A DNA stretch of 64,000 nt from Isoperla grammatica (GCA_945910005.1 OX246747.1:36361250-36425249); one strand, 5' to 3'; counted from the first letter of the stretch, positions 10,479 to 20,264 are shown. The notes: generated by a model from the sequence alone, not told the origin. Numbers and translations: made by a program.

Positions 10479-10690
10479 GACCAATCAGATCACTCCTAAC
10501 AACTAAACAGACCAATCAGATTACTCCTAACAACTAGACGGACCAATCAGATTACTCGTTACAACTAGAGGGCCAATCAGATTACTCGTTACAACTAGAG
10601 AGACCAATCAGATTACTCGTTACAACTAGAGAGACCAATCAGATTACTCCTAACAACTAGACAGCCCAATCAGATTACACGCAACAATTT
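10479..10690 (+). repeat. 31-bp tandem array with seven CCAAT boxes
   Basis: Seven units of GACCAATCAGATTACTCNTN plus an ACAACTAGA-type end. The CCAATCAG cores start at 10481, 10512, 10543, 10573, 10604, 10635 and 10666, so spacing is 30-31 bp. CCAATCAG is the textbook core bound by NF-Y. Seven phased sites could act as a regulatory array or be a coincidental minisatellite. Confidence 0.9.
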
Positions 10691-10912
10691 GTGCTACTAA
10701 TGATATGGTAGATAACGGAGACGTGTTGCTTTATCATTGTAAAAGTTGCTATTCATTTTCTTTTTTCGAATAATCATAAAGAAAAACTATTAATATCATT
10801 AATCTATTTTTCGAGCTCCCAAAAGGTTTACCGAACCTCCAACATGAGACTGACATACCTTGCTATGAAATAACACAGTCATTTTTGCATAAAAACAATC
10901 TGTTTCTAGAAA

Positions 10913-11246
10913 ACTCCATTGTTGTATAAATATTTCTTTGATTGTTGCATATAGACCATTTTAAAAATGATCCAGGTATCTATTCTTGTTTTTCCCCACG
11001 GTCCTCTAAATCTTCAAGAACAACAATACACAACAATTAGAAATGTGAAATCAAGGTTAATAGATGAAGATCTTGTGTCCATCAATGAACCTTGATATAA
11101 CATTTGACAGCTCATGTTTCATTGTTCTGCGTTGTTTTTTGTAACGATTTAGGGGGCCGTGCGAGGAACAAGAAACGATACCTGGATATTTTTTAAAATG
11201 GTCTATACTCCATTGTTAAAAAATCTTTCTATGATTATTGCATTTG
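10913..11246. mobile_element. MITE-C copy flanked by ~38-bp direct repeats
   Basis: The element proper is 10952-11205: TAGACCATTTTAAAAATGAT at the left, ATTTTTTAAAATGGTCTA at the right. The host sequence CTCCATTGTT...ATTGCAT just before it (from 10913) recurs, diverged, just after it (from 11208). The duplicated flank is much longer than the TAA seen at the 37.29-kb copy, so it may predate the insertion. Confidence 0.75.
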
Positions 11247-11593
11247 TTATATTCAAAACACGGCCACATGGTTACGGAGCTCCTTCACAGCCTTCTCGAG
11301 ATGACCTAGGCCGTGTTTGGCACCGCCCGCTGGATGTCTATCGGGTTGAAACAATTGAATGAAGCGTCCCGTGCACCGCCAACTAGACACCCCGCGCTGG
11401 CCGCATGCCAGGGTTAATTACTGCCACACGAGGGGGGCGGTGGCTTGGCTACACCCGCATTATAGACAGCGAGACGGAGAGGGGGCAGTGGGTGGTTGTG
11501 GTCTTCGCCACTGGTGTTTGTGTACAGTGGCGTAGTGTAGAACCCGGGAGACTGGACAATACTATCTTTGATACTGAAAGTATAATCAGCAAA
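11247..11593. other. No gene; short AAACACGGCC inverted pair
   Basis: AAAACACGGCCACATGG at about 11257 and CTAGGCCGTGTTTGG at about 11306 form a small inverted pair. The first block also occurs near 59933. No coding signal. Confidence 0.45.
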
Positions 11594-11919
11594 TAGGGCA
11601 CTAGCAACACCAAAAGACAACAATGGAACAAATGAATTGAACTGATGGACAAACAATAAGCTGTCAAAATAATAAAATTGCAACCAGTCAAATAAAAACA
11701 AGTGTAGCAATAGTAACTGCTCGCCATTTAAAACTATTAATGATAGACAACGACTAAGTGAAAGTTTTTTATGTGTATTTGTTTGTTTTTTATGTGTATT
11801 TGTTTGTTTTTTGTTTTGTTTTCAAAAGACAGAAGAAAATATTTTTTGACAGCTTGTTGTTTGTCCATCGATTCAATTCATTTGTTTAATTGTGGTCTTT
11901 TGGTGTTGCTAGTACTCTA
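11594..11919. mobile_element. MITE-B copy
   Basis: TAGGGCACTAGCAACACC at the left and GGTGTTGCTAGTACTCTA at the right, with TA following the right end. It carries an internal duplication of TTTTTTATGTGTATTTGTTTG, making it longer than other copies. Confidence 0.85.
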
Positions 11920-12049
11920 TACTATAGGTTAAAATGACTCGAAAACAAATATAAATATGATTTTTTTGAAATTAAAAATTAATTTAAAGGAACATGAGCG
12001 AAAGTAACTTAAAAATATAATTTACATTAATCCTAATGACTATAGCCCT

Positions 12050-12232
12050 GGATGTTTGGACTGTCCAATCACTGATTCATATGTTTCAAATTTGAAACAG
12101 AGATCTTGATTGGTTATCGGCCGCTCACTCGTCGATGGTGTTCGAAGCCTACAGGGTTGGTTTAGAGTCGCTTTAAATAAAACTTCCCCACTGAAAATCA
12201 GTCTTGTTACCGATTTGGCAGACTCTATAAAT
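12050..12232. mobile_element. FB-E single-arm fragment
   Basis: Contains CTGTCCAATCACTGATTCAT, CACTCGTCGATGGTGTTCG, CAGGGTTGGTTTAG and CCCCACTGAAAATCAGTCTT, the ordered motifs of one FB-E arm. The opposite arm is missing. Confidence 0.75.
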
Positions 12233-12657
12233 ACCAACGAAGTATTTTTTATTTTGTTAAACCTGAATTGTCTGTCGGTATCGTGAAAAAGTTAACTTGC
12301 ACGGTTGGTTTTTATGGCGCTGTTCGCAATAAAATCCTAATGATTTAGCATGAGAAAATATATAATGTTTTGGTCGCGACCCGGCACCCCCACCAAAACG
12401 CAGAATCTTGAGACCATCGACATAATTTCAATGACAATAATAATTTTTTCTCACCAAATCGGTTTCATTTAAAACGTCGTTTTTAAATTATCACTAAATA
12501 GGTTTTAATCATCATCATTTAATTGTAATTTTCCTCATTAAAATGTACAATTTTGCGTTTATTAATGAATTTTCTTTTTTTTGTTTGATTCTTTTGACCA
12601 TTTAGATAATTTTATTGGTAGTTTTACTGTAAGAGGTAGCTCATGCGATATCCGTTA

Positions 12658-12658
<1 letters not shown>
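12233..12658. other. No gene; AT-rich DNA
   Basis: AT-rich sequence leading to an (AT)n microsatellite. The phrase CCCGGCACCCCCACCAAAAC near 12380 has weak relatives at about 34624 and 51002 (CCGGCACCTCCACCAAAA), hinting at another old repeat. Confidence 0.4.

Positions 12659-12704
<46 letters not shown>
12659..12704. repeat. (AT)n microsatellite
   Basis: About 22 uninterrupted AT units. Confidence 0.95.
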
Positions 12705-12707
<3 letters not shown>

Positions 12708-12735
12708 TTCTAAGATTTTGTTGGTTGCAAAATGT

Positions 12736-12936
12736 AAAGTAAGAAAACATTTTTCGGTTAAACCAATCCAAATTACTTAAAAAAATAATTAGTCAACGTT
12801 TCAACGACTTAAGCGTCGTCTTTTTTAAGACATAAAAAAATCTTGAAAAAGACGACGCTAAAGTCGTTGAAACGTTGATTTATTTTATTTTAAATACAAT
12901 TTGGATTGGTTGTACCGAAAAATGTTTTCTTACTTT
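12736..12936. mobile_element. Hairpin element with ~90-bp arms between TA-rich tracts
   Basis: AAAGTAAGAAAACATTTTTC at the left pairs with GAAAAATGTTTTCTTACTTT at the right. The pairing continues through CCAATCCAAATT/AATTTGGATTGG and CAACGTTTCAACGACTT/AAGTCGTTGAAACGTTG to a loop of about 15-20 nt. TA-rich DNA flanks both sides, so the element may sit inside a TA microsatellite. Confidence 0.75.
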
Positions 12937-13170
12937 ATATATATATTTATTTATATTTATATATATATCGTGTATATTAATATTCCCTTGATATTTGATC
13001 AGTTAGATTTCTTTTTGTCTCAAGATACATTCAGCTGTGTCATATAACCTTCCCTCTTCGTTTGATCTTTCAAGTACTTGCTCATTTATCACTCTGTCTT
13101 CCCAAGAGGCCTTAAACATTCTCTGGTAATATCACACCTACTTGTTTTCCCGGTTCATTATACCCGTCTT

Positions 13171-13325
13171 GGCCCGGGGTAGAAATTGACTCTGCCAATC
13201 GTAATGAGATCATCCCTTTTCCCTATCCTCTCTTGAGTTCTCCGAATTGTCCCTTTCCTTCAATCATCCCCCGATGTGATATGACCTAGTTATCGAGTAC
13301 TTCGTTAAACACTATAAATAATATT
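13171..13325 (+). mobile_element. SINE-H relic
   Basis: Head CCCGGGGTAGAAATTGACTC and GCCAATCGTAA, then a pyrimidine-rich middle, then GATATGACCTAGTTATCGAG and TTCGTTAAACAC. The head is shared with 39.6, 41.6 and 48.5 kb. The tail is shared with 6.0 kb and, weakly, 40.7 kb. Confidence 0.6.
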
Positions 13326-13474
13326 TATCTTTTATTTTCATACATTCAGGTTTAACATCCATTTTATTAGTATTGGAAAACTGTAATGTCGGATAGTTAA
13401 AAGAAGGTTATCAAATATACATAAAACTCCGACCCTTTGAATGTTATGTGTTGGTTCTAAAAACGCAGTAAATA

Positions 13475-14300
13475 AATAAAATAAAATAAATAAATTCACA
13501 TTTAGAGTCTACCCACTCAGTAACGAAACTGATTTTCAGTGGGGGACTTGAATTTAAAGTGACTAAACCAACCCTGTAGGCTTCGAACACCATCGACGAG
13601 TGAGCGATAACCAATCAAAGATCGATATTTCAAATACGAAACATATGAATCAGTGATTGGACAGTGCGAACACCTGCGGACAAATGCCAGAATCAACAAG
13701 GCCGATTCAGTGAATTTGTGTGCTTCGCTAAAATATAATATTTATCTTTTATGTTTATACATTCCATTGTTAACATCCATTTTATTAGTATTGGAAAACT
13801 ATAATGTTGTATAGTGAATGAAGGTTATGAAATATACATAAAACTCCGACTCTTTGAATGTTATGAGTGAATTGGTTCTAAAAGCGCAGTATACCCGTCA
13901 AGTGCAGCAGGCAACATATCATGATCGATCGTGTTTATGAATCCATGCAGGTTTATATTTTAATAAGATATTAAATTTACTGTCAGCTTGCGGACTATAT
14001 TACAGTTTGAGCTGAGAATGTGATTCTAACAACAAAGCACTCAATACATTCAAAGTTGTTCTGAATCGGCCTTGTTGATTCTGGCATTTGTCCGCAGGTG
14101 TTCGCACTCTCCAATCACTGATTCATATGTTTCGTATTTGAAATATCGATCTTTGATTGGTTATCGCTCACTCGTCGATGGTGTTCGGAGCCCACAGGGT
14201 TGGTTTAGTCACTTTAAATTAAAGTCCCCCACTGCAAATCAGTTTAGTTACTGAGTGGGTAGACCCTAAATGTGAATTTATTTTATTTATTTTGTTGTTT
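13475..14300. mobile_element. FB-E fold-back element, full copy
   Basis: Two ~230-bp arms (about 13480-13711 and 14068-14295) are inverted copies of each other: TAGAGTCTACCCACTCAGTA... at the left, TACTGAGTGGGTAGACCCTA at the right. The interior, about 355 bp, holds a block (13738-13889) that is also directly repeated just outside the left arm (about 13320-13470). The 60-codon frames in each arm are the same sequence read in opposite directions, not genes. Confidence 0.85.
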
Positions 14301-14410
14301 CACGTCTTCTAAAGGATTTCGATTTACTTTACTGACAATTTTAAAGCATTTCAATGCAATTTTAATCGAACGAAATTGGGTGGTTTCACTGGGTAGGTCA
14401 ACATAAACAG

Positions 14411-14413
14411 CCT

Positions 14414-14448
<35 letters not shown>

Positions 14449-14930
14449 TTATTCCCATTCATTACAAAAGTGAATAGGGGTTGGCAGAAAAGAGCACAGC
14501 TCCAAACACACAGAGTGACTGTCAACCCATACTAAAATTACTTAAAATCTAAATATATTAATGAACAAATAAATTATAAAAATATATAAAAGAACCTGGA
14601 ACATACAATAAAACAATACAAAAATGAAAATTTACAAAACAATGTTTAAAAAATGCTCCGTTACAGACGCTTTGAAGACATCTAATGAACGTGCCATCCT
14701 GATCTTAAGTGGAAGAGAATTCCACGATTGACAAGCCCTATAATAGAACCCTTTCTGGTAGGCTGCTGTTCTGGCAAAAGGTGGCCTGAACAATAGACCC
14801 CTACCATGTTGGGCACTACGATTACAGGCTTGCAGTCTTACATATGGATCCAGGTTTGTCTTACCATTCAACATGCCCCACAAAAATTGCAGCTCTACTT
14901 TTCCTGAATTTTTCCCCAACCGCCTGAGCC
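14411..14930 (-). mobile_element. LINE-K: 5'-truncated non-LTR retrotransposon 3' end
   Basis: On the minus strand a reverse-transcriptase C-terminal frame (14919-14632) is followed by a ~180-bp 3' UTR and a (TAAA)n tail at about 14451-14411. A short simple-repeat tail and strong 5' truncation are typical of retroposed LINE copies. The last part of its 3' UTR resembles the tails of the 178-bp array at 5.0-5.9 kb. Confidence 0.75.
14632..14919 (-). pseudogene. LINE ORF2 C-terminal fragment (reverse-transcriptase polyprotein)
   Basis: About 95 codons. The block FYYRACQSWNSLPLKIRMA near residues 57-75 and then FKASVTEHFL match the conserved region after the thumb of Jockey/CR1/L2-like LINE ORF2 proteins, where a WNSLP core precedes an FK..L helix. 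The frame has no ATG at its 5' edge (the first codon is TTG) and reaches an in-frame TAG a few codons upstream, so the protein is truncated and non-functional. The reading frame is otherwise intact to its stop, suggesting a fairly recent copy. Clade assignment is uncertain because the fingers/palm and endonuclease domains are missing. Confidence 0.7.
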
Positions 14931-14979
14931 ACCGCGGAAGACAACCCCACTAATACTAACATGGTACCTGGTACGACCC

Positions 14980-15330
14980 TCCCAGCCAACGGTTTAGCCG
15001 CGGTCGCTTAGCCGGTTCTCATACGAACACCGAAGTTAAGCAACCTCGGGCTAGGTCAGCAGGTGGATGGGTGACCACTCTCTTCTGAAACACTAGTTAC
15101 CGTTGGTTAGAGCAGATTGGAGGGTTCGAAAGCTTGCGTGTAACAGCTTCGTTCTTCTCGTCAACAGTCTAGGTTAGTGGAGGAACCTATATGACTGGTC
15201 AAAGTTACACCGTCCTTTCGGATGGGACGTAAAGCCGATGGTACTTTTCGATAGAAGTAGGCTACGTGCTGGTACCAGGCTTACCCTCCTCCCTTCCTCA
15301 TCATCATTCATCAATAATCACTCATCAGGC
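14980..15330 (+). mobile_element. SINE-5S: 5S-rRNA-derived SINE
   Basis: Positions about 15012-15076 match the internal half of eukaryotic 5S rRNA: CCGGTTCTC, CACCGAAGTTAAGCAAC (A box/intermediate element), then GGTGGATGGGTGACC (C box). A ~200-bp body follows with TTTCGGATGGGACGTAAAGC, and the end is rich in ATC triplets (CATCATCATTCATC). This is the layout of SINE3-type elements. The 5' end of 5S is lacking, so it is not a rRNA gene. Confidence 0.8.
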
Positions 15331-15484
15331 TAAAGAAGGGTACACTGGTCTTAATTGCAATTAAGTAATTAAGTAAGTAGTACATATAATGTACTTCCCT
15401 AACCTGTCGACCAACCCGTCCGTCCACCTGCCAGACGACGGTTATGAATGGTACTACGCCAACACACAACGGGCTGCGTTTATT

Positions 15485-15690
15485 ACTCCCCCCCCCCCCC
15501 TCCACTTCCCCTCACCCCCCCCCCCCCACCCCCCTTGCCAGGTCATCATACCCCCACCACTCTTACACCATCGACCCGCGATTTCCGTGAAATTACCGAA
15601 TCATTAACACACCGCGTATATAGTAGGCAGAGTAGTAGGGGAGGGGGTGGTTGTAGTGTGAGGGGAGGGTGGGGAGGGGGTGGGGGAGTA
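15485..15690. repeat. Paired C-rich and G-rich tracts
   Basis: Homopolymeric C runs at about 15487-15536 are followed ~100 bp later by G runs at about 15637-15690 (GGGGAGGGGGTGG, GAGGGTGGGGAGGGGGTGGG). The two blocks could pair with each other or fold as quadruplexes. Open frames here (about 15448-15810, both strands) are composition artefacts. Confidence 0.7.
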
Positions 15691-15789
15691 ATTGCATGTC
15701 GGGCACGTTCTACGGTAGTTGAATGTGTATACAATTGCTATCGCACAATTGTATGCACGCCATTGAGTCAATAGCCTGGGTTGGGCTGG

Positions 15790-15797
15790 TATATAAG
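15790..15797 (+). promoter_or_regulatory. TATA-box candidate
   Basis: TATATAAG in the context GGGCTGGTATATAAGAGAGA with a GC-rich stretch 20-40 bp downstream. The match is good, but no downstream gene was recognised, so it may be chance. Confidence 0.2.
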
Positions 15798-16499
15798 AGA
15801 GAGCGCGCAAGTCGAACCCTGGGCGAGCGGAGTATGTTCAATGTATTCAAAGGGGATCGACGCGTGTTTATAATGACGATCTGAAAAATAGAGTGTCATA
15901 TAGAATGGAGTGGACAAGATTTTTTATGAATGTTGCAGTTTTCAAAAGAGATAGAAAAGTTGAAAGATTTAGATGCTTACGTCATAAAATACCGTTTATC
16001 GGGATGAATTAGATGTTGAGAAACATAATATTTTAAAAATCGATGACTTTTTCGGCGAAAACTTGTATAATCGTTCACAGATTACACTTTCTGTTATACC
16101 GTTTCCAATATATTACCTAGTCTACACTAAATACTTAAGTAACGACCTTAATATCTTATTTTACCTTATCTTAGACGATAGTTTGTACTTAAGATAAAGA
16201 CATGTTTAAGTACAAGATACTTTCGTATACCTCATATTGTGCGGGTAGACAAACCCCATTATTATTCTTGTTATGTAATAAATGTGTTTGAAATTTAGCT
16301 GTACTATACAAATAGGGATTTCAGTAGCAACAACTAATTGTTGTTGATAAGCAAATCTCTCTAGGAGTTATTGTATTAAAAGAGTGACTTTTCTACGGAT
16401 TTTTTTATTTATTTATGAATTGGCCCCATTCAGCATTTTATGCCATTTAACAGTGCCCAGTATAACAACGGATGTTTAACAACGCTGCATGATTATGAA
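15798..16499. other. No gene recognised
   Basis: AT-rich unique-looking DNA. A short inverted pair around ACTTAAGATAAAG/CTTAAG near 16190-16210 is the only structure noted. Confidence 0.4.
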
Positions 16500-16630
16500 G
16501 AAGGGAGGAGGGGAAGTCTGGTACCGGCAAGTAGCCTACTCATGTCGAAAAGTACCAGGGGGACCATCAGCTTTACGTCCCATCCTAACTTTGACCAGTC
16601 ATAAGGGTTCCTCCACTAACCTGGACTGGA
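16500..16630 (-). mobile_element. SINE-5S 3' portion, minus copy
   Basis: Its complement matches SINE-5S from about 15165 to 15295 (AACTTTGACCAGTCATA, CTTTACGTCCCATCC, AAAGTACCA, AGTAGCCTAC). The 5S-like head is absent, as expected for a 5'-truncated retroposed copy. Confidence 0.7.
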
Positions 16631-17961
16631 TTTAATGAATATATTTTCCACCACTCATCGAATCGGTGAGTTTTGTTTGTCTGCCCACGCATGGAGAGTT
16701 CGACGAGTTCCCCCCCCCCCCTTGCCCACACATTAATAGTTTAGTTACGCCATTTTGTTTTACGACCTCGTCGTTGTCCGACCTTTAGCCCGACCGAGCG
16801 ACTAAACGAACCGACGAGATTATTAAATAAAGAATTTATGAACGCGCCCTCACGTGATTGGCTGAGCTAAACAAACGCGCGCGTTGTCGGCGTCGGCGTG
16901 TTTGGTTTTAATTAGTAGGCCTAGTAGCGCGCTAATTAAAACGTTCGTTGTATACAGTGCATAGTTTGTACGGTGCATTGTTTAACGTATGTTTAGTGTG
17001 TACTGAAATATAGTCGTGAACGTGTTTTATTAAATTTAATAAAAGAAAAGCAATTCAATTGTAAATTTCAATTCAAATTTATTAAGCGAGCGTTAATTTT
17101 CATTCTACTTTTATGGCACTCGCTTAAGTTTTATTGTGGGGGTTGGGGAGGGGGGGGTTATATCTCGCGACAGCGGTCGAACGGAGTTTCCGATAAAATC
17201 CGTTTCCATCCATTTACCCATTTCTTCCTCCTACTGGCCCCTTTACTTTATCTTTATCACGGTTTTGTTCTAGGGTAGAATTGCTCCGAAATAATTATTG
17301 AAATACTTGTTTAATTAGTTCTATCTTTTGGGTAACTATTTTATTAATCTTAATTGTTTTTAGGGGAGTTTAAGAGTGTTTGAAGAAATAACTTGAAAAG
17401 TGTAACAGTTTGTTTTTTTGTCGTACAATGGCCACACAGTTTGAAATGCTGTGAGGCTTGACATATTATCAAAAAAAAAAAAAAAAAAAAACTGCTTTAC
17501 GTTTGGATAAAATAATAGGCAATTTTGGGATGTAGATTAAATTATTTTTACTTAATCACAAAAAAAAAACAATCGACTCTTCATCCGTTTTAGAAGTGTT
17601 TCTGTAGATCTTGAAAATATCTTGCCCTGCTTCATTCCAAAATTTTGATATTGACTGTAAATACAAAGGTACACCCTTCCCTCCCCCCTTTCCCCTTCCT
17701 GTACCCTTCCTTTCTCGCGCTTTTCCAACGATTTGTGTCAAGCACAGTTACCAACATGACCCCGAAATAACATGAACGAAACTGGCAACCACGGGCGCCC
17801 TGTGTGCTATGAATATGAACTGTTTTCCACACCCTCGGACCCTCTCCGTCGGTTTGCTAGAGAGCCTCGAGATTCGGCCGTTAGTTCACAGATGGCGTTA
17901 GTGTGCGCGCTCACGGCATCGCAGACTTTTCGTTCGAAATTGAAATTAACTAGTGAAAAGT
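16631..17961. other. No gene; several homopolymers
   Basis: Holds a C run near 16710, a G-rich tract at about 17143-17160, an A run at about 17471-17491 and a pyrimidine tract near 17680-17700. Nothing coding is supported. Confidence 0.45.
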
Positions 17962-18042
17962 CAAGGTCCACTAGATCGCTTGTAGCGCGCGCGCAGCGCG
18001 GCTTCGCAATTACTCCGCTAGGAGTAAATCCAGTAGACCTTG
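17962..18042. mobile_element. mini-G element (81 bp) with 9-bp direct repeats
   Basis: Ends are CAAGGTCCACTAGAT and ATCCAGTAGACCTTG. GTGAAAAGT flanks it directly on both sides (17953-17961 and 18043-18051). It aligns, in reverse orientation, with the copies at 42241 and 59688. The middle is a variable GCGC-rich stretch. Confidence 0.8.
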
Positions 18043-18206
18043 GTGAAAAGTGGCCGAGTGCCAACCAGCCGTGGCCACGCCGGCACGTAACACTGGAAGC
18101 ACCCCATTCAGATTCTATAATAATTACTTGAATAACACTCTGCGGTATTTGTGACGAAAAACGGAAGTTTTTATTTTTTTAGTATAAATAAAAGACAGAA
18201 AAAAAT

Positions 18207-18940
18207 CGTATTTATAGAATCTACCCACTCAGTAACAAGACTGATTTTCAGTAAGGGTCTTTAATTTTAAAGCGACTGAACCAACCATGTAGGCTTAGAA
18301 CACCATCGACGAGTGAGCGACAACCAATCAAAGATCGATATTTCAAATGTGAAACATATGAATCAGTGATTGGACAGCGCGAACACCTGCGGACAAATGT
18401 CAGAATCATCAAGGCCGATTCAGAACAACTTTGTATTTATTGAGTGCTTCGTTGCTAGGACGGCTCCAAAGTCATCGTTTACTTATTCCTAAGCCAAGAA
18501 GTGATGAAAGAACCTATTTTATGATGTACTCGACAGTTAGTTCTTATGACGTCGGCCATCACACATTGCCGGGGTCGTCATAAGGGGATTGAGGGGGTTG
18601 GTGGGAGTTTAGGTCGTAAAGATGGCCGGCGTGAATGAGAATGAGAAGAGAGAGACGAAAATAGGTGGAAAAGTGAGCAAGATCATGATGGATGCACTCA
18701 ATAAATTCAAAGTTGTTCTGAATCGTCCTTGTTGATTCTGACATCTGACTGCAGGTGTTCGCACTGTCCAATCACTGATTCATATGTTTCGTATTTGAAA
18801 TATCGATCTTTTATAGGTTATAGCTCACTCGTCGATGGTGTTCTGAGCCTACAGGGTTGGTTTCGTCGCTTTAAATTTAAGTCTCCCCCACTGAAAATCA
18901 GTCTTGTTACTGAGTGGGTAGACTCTAAATGTGAATTTAT
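18207..18940. mobile_element. FB-E fold-back element, second full copy
   Basis: Arms of about 242 bp (18207-18448 and 18693-18940) are inverted copies: ATAGAATCTACCCACTCAGT at the left and CTGAGTGGGTAGACTCTAAA at the right. The 244-bp centre differs from that of the 13.5-kb copy and includes GCTAGGACGGCTCCAAAGTC, a block also found near 21070 and 52180. Confidence 0.85.
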
Positions 18941-19387
18941 TTTATATATTTAATGAGGAATACGGTGATTAATAATATGCACGAGAGCCTTTATTGCGGG
19001 CACCGGTCACTATACGAAGACGTTTCACATAACCAAAACTTCAGAGTCATTGTTCTAAGTAAAGTCTTGACTTTTGTTGACATTTATTTTGAAACTTTCT
19101 CTACTATTAAACAAAAAAACCTTGCTTTAGTCGCTTTGGTATTAGTCAATTACCTCTACCTATTGATCACGCTGCACCTCTGCTTTAGAAGAGAACTGGA
19201 GAAAGAAAAGGAAAGATTCTGGGGGTTTTGTACTCTCTTGTTCACGTAGATTTTAATACCTAAAGAATGGAAAGCACATCTTTTCTATGATTATAATTGA
19301 TTTCGATAAAAAAAAATCGTAGAACTGTTGTCCTCTTTCAATATTATAAAAATTATGATCCGTTCTCGAGAAACAACTGAATGTTAT
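18941..19387. other. No gene recognised
   Basis: A 98-codon plus frame at 18953-19249 is open but AT-rich, with no domain or splice context. I cannot support it as a gene. Confidence 0.4.
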
Positions 19388-19762
19388 GAGCGAAGGATAC
19401 CTCCACGTCAAAAACCGCAGAAACTGTTCATTTTTTAATCATATCTCAAGATTGAAACACAAAATCGAAAATCTTAGTAATCATAGCGCTGTGGTTTGAT
19501 AAGTCCTAAGGACTGAATGATAAATGTATCTTTCATTATAATCAGTATGACTGTGATTTTTATTTCATTAAATTACTAACGAAATAAGTGTGTCACAGTC
19601 ATACTGATTATAATATTAGATACATTTATCATTCAGTATGTAGGGCTTACCAAACCACAGCGCTATGATTGCTCAGATTTTCGATTTTGTGTTTCAATCT
19701 TGAGATATATTTAAAAAACGAAAATTTTCTGCTGTTTTTGACGTTGAGGTATCCTTCGCTCT
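19388..19762. mobile_element. FB-F fold-back element
   Basis: Arms of about 165 bp: GAGCGAAGGATACCTCCACG at the left, CGTTGAGGTATCCTTCGCTC at the right. Inner pairing includes AACCACAGCGCTATGATT and CAGTCATACTGATTATAAT. The loop is about 35 nt. A diverged relative lies at 31403-31790. Confidence 0.85.
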
Positions 19763-19945
19763 TAATTCAGTTCCGTGTTGAACATTGACGGTGTATACAT
19801 TCCTCTTAATAGCCAGCAGCTGTCTAACTCTTTAGCATAACAATATTGTTGTGAATATCTGCCAGATATTATCTTTCTTCCTGTATATATATATTTTGTT
19901 CTAACATTTCCGGTTTGTAATCGTAAATCACGAGGTTGTTTCTTG

Positions 19946-20264
19946 AATGGGGCTTTGCACGCAAAGCTTGACGTAGAATGCGCCACAACCGTCCAAGCCC
20001 AAATCCATGACCTGCTGGATGGGTAAATCAGCGCGGACAAGGTCTACTTGATACATCCAGCAGGCTGTGATGGCAGCATTTTGCCAAAGACATTAGAATA
20101 GAAGTAGCGCCACCATAGTTCGAGCTCAAGTCCAGAGCCTCCTGGATGGGTAAATCAGCCCTTTTTTCATGGCTAAGTTATGCGGAGATCAAGTAGACCT
20201 TGTCTGAGGGCTGGCACTACGCTGGCGCTGCGAGTGGGAGAATGTGGCAGTGCAAAGCCCCATT
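19946..20264. mobile_element. MITE with 15-bp terminal inverted repeats
   Basis: AATGGGGCTTTGCAC at the left and GTGCAAAGCCCCATT at the right. Inside are two direct copies of CTGGATGGGTAAATCAGC and a CAAGGTCTACTTGAT/ATCAAGTAGACCTTG pair (20039 and 20198) that resembles the mini-G ends. Confidence 0.7.

Noticed and set aside
10479..10690. CRISPR-like array
   Set aside because: The 31-bp units are contiguous with no unique spacers, in a eukaryotic context.
15000..15090. Genuine 5S rRNA gene
   Set aside because: Only the internal half is present, followed by an unrelated body. Retained as a 5S-derived SINE.
17772..18131. 119-codon plus frame with a GC-rich middle
   Set aside because: It spans the mini-G element and its flanks. 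There is no motif and no splice context.
13517..18953. A 60-74-codon frame (beginning MLILAF or MLILTS) seen three times at 13517-13699, 14072-14254 and 18729-18953
   Set aside because: It looks conserved only because it lies in the FB-E arms, which are themselves repeats. It appears in both orientations of the same palindrome.
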